From positions 248,001 to 312,000 of the forward strand of contig CAVQYJ010000023.1 of the NCBI GenBank assembly GCA_963718145.1: a stretch of DNA of 64,000 nucleotides, written 5' to 3'. The notes beneath the pieces are model-generated. The model was not told the origin of the DNA. It saw only the letters and a program-made list of their open reading frames with translations, and ran no database searches. Shown piece by piece: positions 60,918-64,000 of the stretch (positions are counted from its first letter, which is position 1; each line of letters opens with the position of its first letter). Made by a program: the position numbers and the translations under genes. The DNA comes from UBA7672 sp963718145 (GTDB taxonomy: Bacteria > Pseudomonadota > Alphaproteobacteria > Caulobacterales > Hyphomonadaceae).

Positions 60918-62369
60918 ATGGCGCAGACACGCATGCTCAGTTTTGTGTCGGTGGAGCAGGAGACGCCTGAGAAGCGCGAAGCGGATCAGCGGCGCGGCGA
61001 CTTCCACGAAATCTACGCCGACTACATCGAGGCGAAGGCCAGGGAGCAGTCGTCCCGTTGCTCGCAGTGCGGCGTGCCGTTCTGCCAATCCCACTGCCCG
61101 CTCGGGAACAATATCCCGGACTGGCTGATGCTGACCGCCAATGGCCGGCTGCAGGAGGCTTACGAGATCTCCGCGGCGACTTCCAACATGCCAGAGGTCT
61201 GCGGCCGCATCTGTCCGCAGGACAGGTTGTGCGAAGGCGGCTGCGTGATCGAGCAGTCCGGCCACGGCACAGTGACCATCGGCGCGGTCGAGCGCTACAT
61301 CACCGACACCGCCTGGGAGCGCGGCTGGGTTCCGCCGATCAAGCCGGTACGCGAGTATGGGCAGAGCGTCGGCATTATCGGAGCGGGGCCGGCAGGGCTT
61401 TCGGCAGCCGACCAGCTTCGTTCGGCCGGATACAAGGTGACCGTCTATGACCGGCATGACCGCGCAGGGGGATTGCTGATCTACGGCATCCCGAACTTCA
61501 AGCTCGACAAAGAGATCGTCGAGCGGCGGACCAGGCGTCTTGCAGATGGCGGCGTGGTCTTCAGGCTAGGCGTCGATGTCGGCAGGGACATTACCCTGGC
61601 GCAGCTTCGCCAGAAGCATGATGCGATCCTGGTCGCGACCGGCGTCTACAAATCGAAGGAGTTGGGGACGCCGGGCGGCGACGCCAAGGGCGTGCATAAA
61701 GCGCTCGACTATCTGATTGCGGCAAACCGCGTGGGGCTGGGCGCAAAGGTTCCCGAATTCGACAGCGGCGTGCTGAATGCCGAGGGCAAAAGCGTGGTCG
61801 TGATCGGCGGCGGCGACACGGCAATGGACTGCGTGCGCACGGCGATCCGCCAGGGCGCCAAGTCTGTGACCTGCCTCTACCGGCGCGACCGGGCGAACAT
61901 GCCGGGCTCGCAGCGCGAGGTGGCGAACGCGGAAGAGGAAGGCGTGAAGTTCGACTGGCTCGCCGCGCCGCGCAGCGTGGCCGAGAAGAAAAGCGGCGGC
62001 GTCAAGGGCGTGAAGGCCTACCGGATGAAGCTGGGCCTTGCGGATGCTTCGGGCCGCCAGGCGCCGGAGGAGATCGCGGCGTCGGACTACGAGGTCAAGG
62101 CCGACATGGTGATCAAGGCGCTGGGGTTCGACCCCGAGGACCTGCCGCAGCATTTTGCCGAGCCAAAGCTCACCGTGAACCGCTGGGGCGGGGTCAAGAT
62201 CGACTACCGCACCATGATGACGACCATGGATGGCGTCTTCGCGGCGGGAGACATCGTGCGCGGCGCATCGCTCGTGGTGTGGGCGATCAAGGAGGGCCGC
62301 GACGCGGCGGCCTCGATCGAACTCTATCTCAAGGCGCGCGCCGATTCCGCGCGCGTCGCAGCGGAGTAG
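60918..62369 (+). CDS. gltD: Glutamate synthase small subunit
   Basis: A 483-residue FAD/[4Fe-4S] NADPH oxidoreductase that feeds electrons to the large subunit for glutamate synthesis from glutamine and 2-oxoglutarate. N-terminal iron-sulfur cysteines CSQCGVPFCQSHCP and CGRICPQDRLCEGGC; FAD motif GIIGAGPAGLSAA; NADPH motif VVIGGGDTAMDCV; C-terminal FAAGDIVRGASLVVWAIKEGR. The ATG at 60918 is chosen over an upstream GTG. Ribosome-binding site weak. Operon: DUF6614 and GFA genes sit between it and gltB. Confidence 0.96.
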   Translation: MAQTRMLSFVSVEQETPEKREADQRRGDFHEIYADYIEAKAREQSSRCSQCGVPFCQSHCPLGNNIPDWLMLTANGRLQEAYEISAATSNMPEVCGRICPQDRLCEGGCVIEQSGHGTVTIGAVERYITDTAWERGWVPPIKPVREYGQSVGIIGAGPAGLSAADQLRSAGYKVTVYDRHDRAGGLLIYGIPNFKLDKEIVERRTRRLADGGVVFRLGVDVGRDITLAQLRQKHDAILVATGVYKSKELGTPGGDAKGVHKALDYLIAANRVGLGAKVPEFDSGVLNAEGKSVVVIGGGDTAMDCVRTAIRQGAKSVTCLYRRDRANMPGSQREVANAEEEGVKFDWLAAPRSVAEKKSGGVKGVKAYRMKLGLADASGRQAPEEIAASDYEVKADMVIKALGFDPEDLPQHFAEPKLTVNRWGGVKIDYRTMMTTMDGVFAAGDIVRGASLVVWAIKEGRDAAASIELYLKARADSARVAAE

Positions 62370-62374
62370 CGGCG

Positions 62375-62725
62375 ATGGATGTCTATCAGATCTGGGTCGA
62401 CCTGAAGCCGGGCGTGCGCGATCACCAGTTCGTCGAGGCGATGGACCGGTATCTCGGCGCGCTGAAGTCGGACGGAAGAATCGAGTCCTGGCGCCTGTTG
62501 CGCCGCAAGCTCGGCCTCGGGCCGGCGTCACTCGGCGAGTTCCAGGTGCTGATCGAGACGCACGACCTCGCACAGCTCGACCAGGCGTTCGCGTCAGTGT
62601 CGCAACGGGCAGAACCTGTCGAAGGCGCGCATCATGGAGTCAACTCACTGGTCGTGAATTTCCAGGCCGGGCTGTGGCGTGATTTCCCGGATGCGCATCG
62701 CCAGCATGGCGCGGAGAGGTTCTGA
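62375..62725 (+). CDS. DUF6614 family protein
   Basis: A 116-residue cytoplasmic protein (MDVYQIWVDLKPGVRDHQFV, RYLGALKSDGRIESWRLLRR) resembling ferredoxin-like fold domains of unknown role, conserved between gltD and gltB in this kind of genome. Starts five bases after gltD, and its stop overlaps the GFA start by one base. Confidence 0.8.
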   Translation: MDVYQIWVDLKPGVRDHQFVEAMDRYLGALKSDGRIESWRLLRRKLGLGPASLGEFQVLIETHDLAQLDQAFASVSQRAEPVEGAHHGVNSLVVNFQAGLWRDFPDAHRQHGAERF

Positions 62726-63141
62726 TGGGCAGCAAGATGGGACATTGTCTCTGCGGCGCTGTCGTCTACAGCGCAAGCGGCCAACCGCACATGCATGTGT
62801 GCCACTGCACGACCTGCACGCGCTGGTCGGGCGGGCCGTATATCGGCGTACGCTTCGATGGCGGCATCGAGATTGCCGACCCCGACGCTGTGAACTGGTA
62901 CGCCAGTTCCGAATGGGCCGAGCGCGGTTCGTGCAAGGCTTGCGGCGGGGCGATGTTCTACCGCTTCCGGCAGGACCCCTCGCAGGTGATCGTATCTGCC
63001 GGATCGCTGGACGCCCCCGATCCGGGCGTCGGCATCGGCGAACACATCTTCATCGACGAGAAGCCGGACTACTACGACTTCGCCGGCGAAGCGCCGCGTG
63101 TGACCAGCGCCGAAGTCTTCGCGCGTTTCCAGGCGGGGTGA
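62725..63141 (+). CDS. GFA-family zinc protein
   Basis: A 138-residue GFA-fold protein with zinc cysteines in CLCGAVVY, CHCTTCTRWSGG and CKACGG. A relative of the protein at 15593 but not a close copy. Its ATG overlaps the DUF6614 stop, and gltB begins three bases after its stop, so it is translated as part of the glutamate synthase operon. Reaction unknown. Confidence 0.9.
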   Translation: MGSKMGHCLCGAVVYSASGQPHMHVCHCTTCTRWSGGPYIGVRFDGGIEIADPDAVNWYASSEWAERGSCKACGGAMFYRFRQDPSQVIVSAGSLDAPDPGVGIGEHIFIDEKPDYYDFAGEAPRVTSAEVFARFQAG

Positions 63142-63144
63142 GCC

Positions 63145-64000
63145 ATGACCGATGAAGTCGAAGGACAGGCATGGCTTCGCGAGTACACCACGCATCGCGA
63201 CCGGCTGATCGCGGCACACGCCTACAATCCCGCCGACGAAAAGGATTCGTGCGGCGTCGGCCTTGTCGTGCAGATCGACGGGACGCCGAAGCGCGAGATC
63301 GTCGAAATGGCGATCAAGGCGCTGAAGAATGTCTGGCACCGCGGCGCCGTGGACGCAGACGGCAAGACCGGCGACGGTGCAGGCATCCGCATCGACGTGC
63401 CGCAGGATTTCTTCCGCGACGCCGTGCGCGGCATGGGCCATACCATCGCCAATGAAGTGCAGGTGTGCGTCGGGCAGATCTTCCTGCCGCGCACCGACCT
63501 GGCCGCGCAGGAGCGCGCGCGCTCGATCATCGAGACGGAGGTCGTGCGCTTCGGCTTCTACATCTATGGCTGGCGCCAGCCGCCGATCGACACTTCCGTC
63601 ATCGGCATGAAGGCCAACGCGACACGGCCGGAGATCGAGCAGCTCCTGTTCACTGACCGCCTCGGGCGCGACGAGGCGGAGCTGGAGCGGCAACTTTACA
63701 TCTGCCGCCGCCGCATCGAGCGGCGGGCGCGCGAGTCTAACCTCGATCTCTATCTCTGCTCGTTCTCGAGCCGGGCGCTGATCTACAAGGGCATGTTCCT
63801 CGCCGAGGACATCGACAGATTCTATCTCGACCTGACGGACAAGCGCTTCGTCTCGGCGGTGGCGATCTATCACCAGCGCTATTCGACCAACACCTTCCCG
63901 CAGTGGCGGCTCGCGCAGCCTTTCCGCATGCTGGCGCACAATGGCGAGATCAACACGATCTCCGGCAACATCAACTGGATGCGCAGCCACGAGATCAAGA
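63145..64000 (+). CDS. gltB: Glutamate synthase large subunit, 3' end outside the window
   Basis: 285 complete codons of the glutamate synthase alpha subunit. After a ~35-residue propeptide comes DEKDSCGVGLVVQ, the glutaminase domain whose Cys36 is the N-terminal nucleophile after processing. Blocks HRGAVDADGKTGDGAGI, RYSTNTFPQWRLAQPFRMLA and HNGEINTISGNINW belong to the same class-II glutamine amidotransferase domain. The rest (about 1,200 residues, with FMN and [3Fe-4S] domains) lies beyond 64000. Confidence 0.96.
   Translation, partial: MTDEVEGQAWLREYTTHRDRLIAAHAYNPADEKDSCGVGLVVQIDGTPKREIVEMAIKALKNVWHRGAVDADGKTGDGAGIRIDVPQDFFRDAVRGMGHTIANEVQVCVGQIFLPRTDLAAQERARSIIETEVVRFGFYIYGWRQPPIDTSVIGMKANATRPEIEQLLFTDRLGRDEAELERQLYICRRRIERRARESNLDLYLCSFSSRALIYKGMFLAEDIDRFYLDLTDKRFVSAVAIYHQRYSTNTFPQWRLAQPFRMLAHNGEINTISGNINWMRSHEIK

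Overview
This is a high-GC chromosomal window from an alphaproteobacterium. The best guess is Caulobacterales or Hyphomonadaceae-like. The reasons are the gene neighbourhood NDUFA9-like / uppP / gltD / DUF6614 / GFA / gltB, the xseB-ispA-dxs block, a GTP-type PEP carboxykinase, and a dense patch of GANTC sites (the CcrM methylation target). No rRNA, CRISPR array, intact transposase or intact integrase was seen. Genus-level placement is not possible from the sequence alone.

Layout. 1-1.6 kb: a lipoprotein sulfatase cut by the window edge. 1.6-9.8 kb: an accessory segment. It holds a 22-bp-periodic repeat, a DUF5681 gene, the wreck of a large DEAD/DEAH helicase fused by deletions to a HEPN-like fragment, a candidate small RNA with terminator, and an intact hen1-pnkp RNA-repair operon. 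That operon lies between two diverged direct repeats (about 440 bp, constant 4,551-bp offset), each ending in the 3' part of a tRNA; the right-hand one is the intact tRNA-Gln. 10-24 kb: tRNA-Pro, sppA, an MBL hydrolase with an ATP-grasp protein, two Opp/Dpp-type permeases with an interleaved GFA gene, LtrA, a broken DUF433/DUF5615 toxin-antitoxin pair, a membrane LuxR regulator with DUF4199, and a peptide-binding lipoprotein. 24-36 kb: acyl-CoA ligase, GDPD lipoprotein, pckG, cyclase, pdxH, a frameshifted SDR, a hotdog-like protein, a hydrolase lacking its nucleophile, aroC, and a frameshifted glycine-zipper protein. 36-50 kb: tlyA, a ZntB/CorA transporter, a Baeyer-Villiger-type monooxygenase, twin small membrane proteins, an acyl-CoA synthetase, the dxs-ispA-xseB isoprenoid block, a CelD-like acyltransferase and lepB. 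50-64 kb: an MBL hydrolase, three consecutive YceI-domain genes (secreted, lipoprotein, cytochrome b561 fusion), a threonylcarbamoyl-AMP synthase inside the GANTC-rich patch, a tiny lysine-rich peptide gene, NDUFA9-like, uppP, and the glutamate synthase genes gltD and gltB (the last running off the end).

The most unusual part is 1.7-9.8 kb. It looks like successive insertions at a tRNA-Gln gene, carrying RNA-repair genes next to the remains of a defence-type helicase and a HEPN ribonuclease-like protein. Several other genes carry single disruptions (an in-frame stop, 1-bp frameshifts, a microsatellite frameshift). These may be true decay or sequencing error and should be checked on reads.
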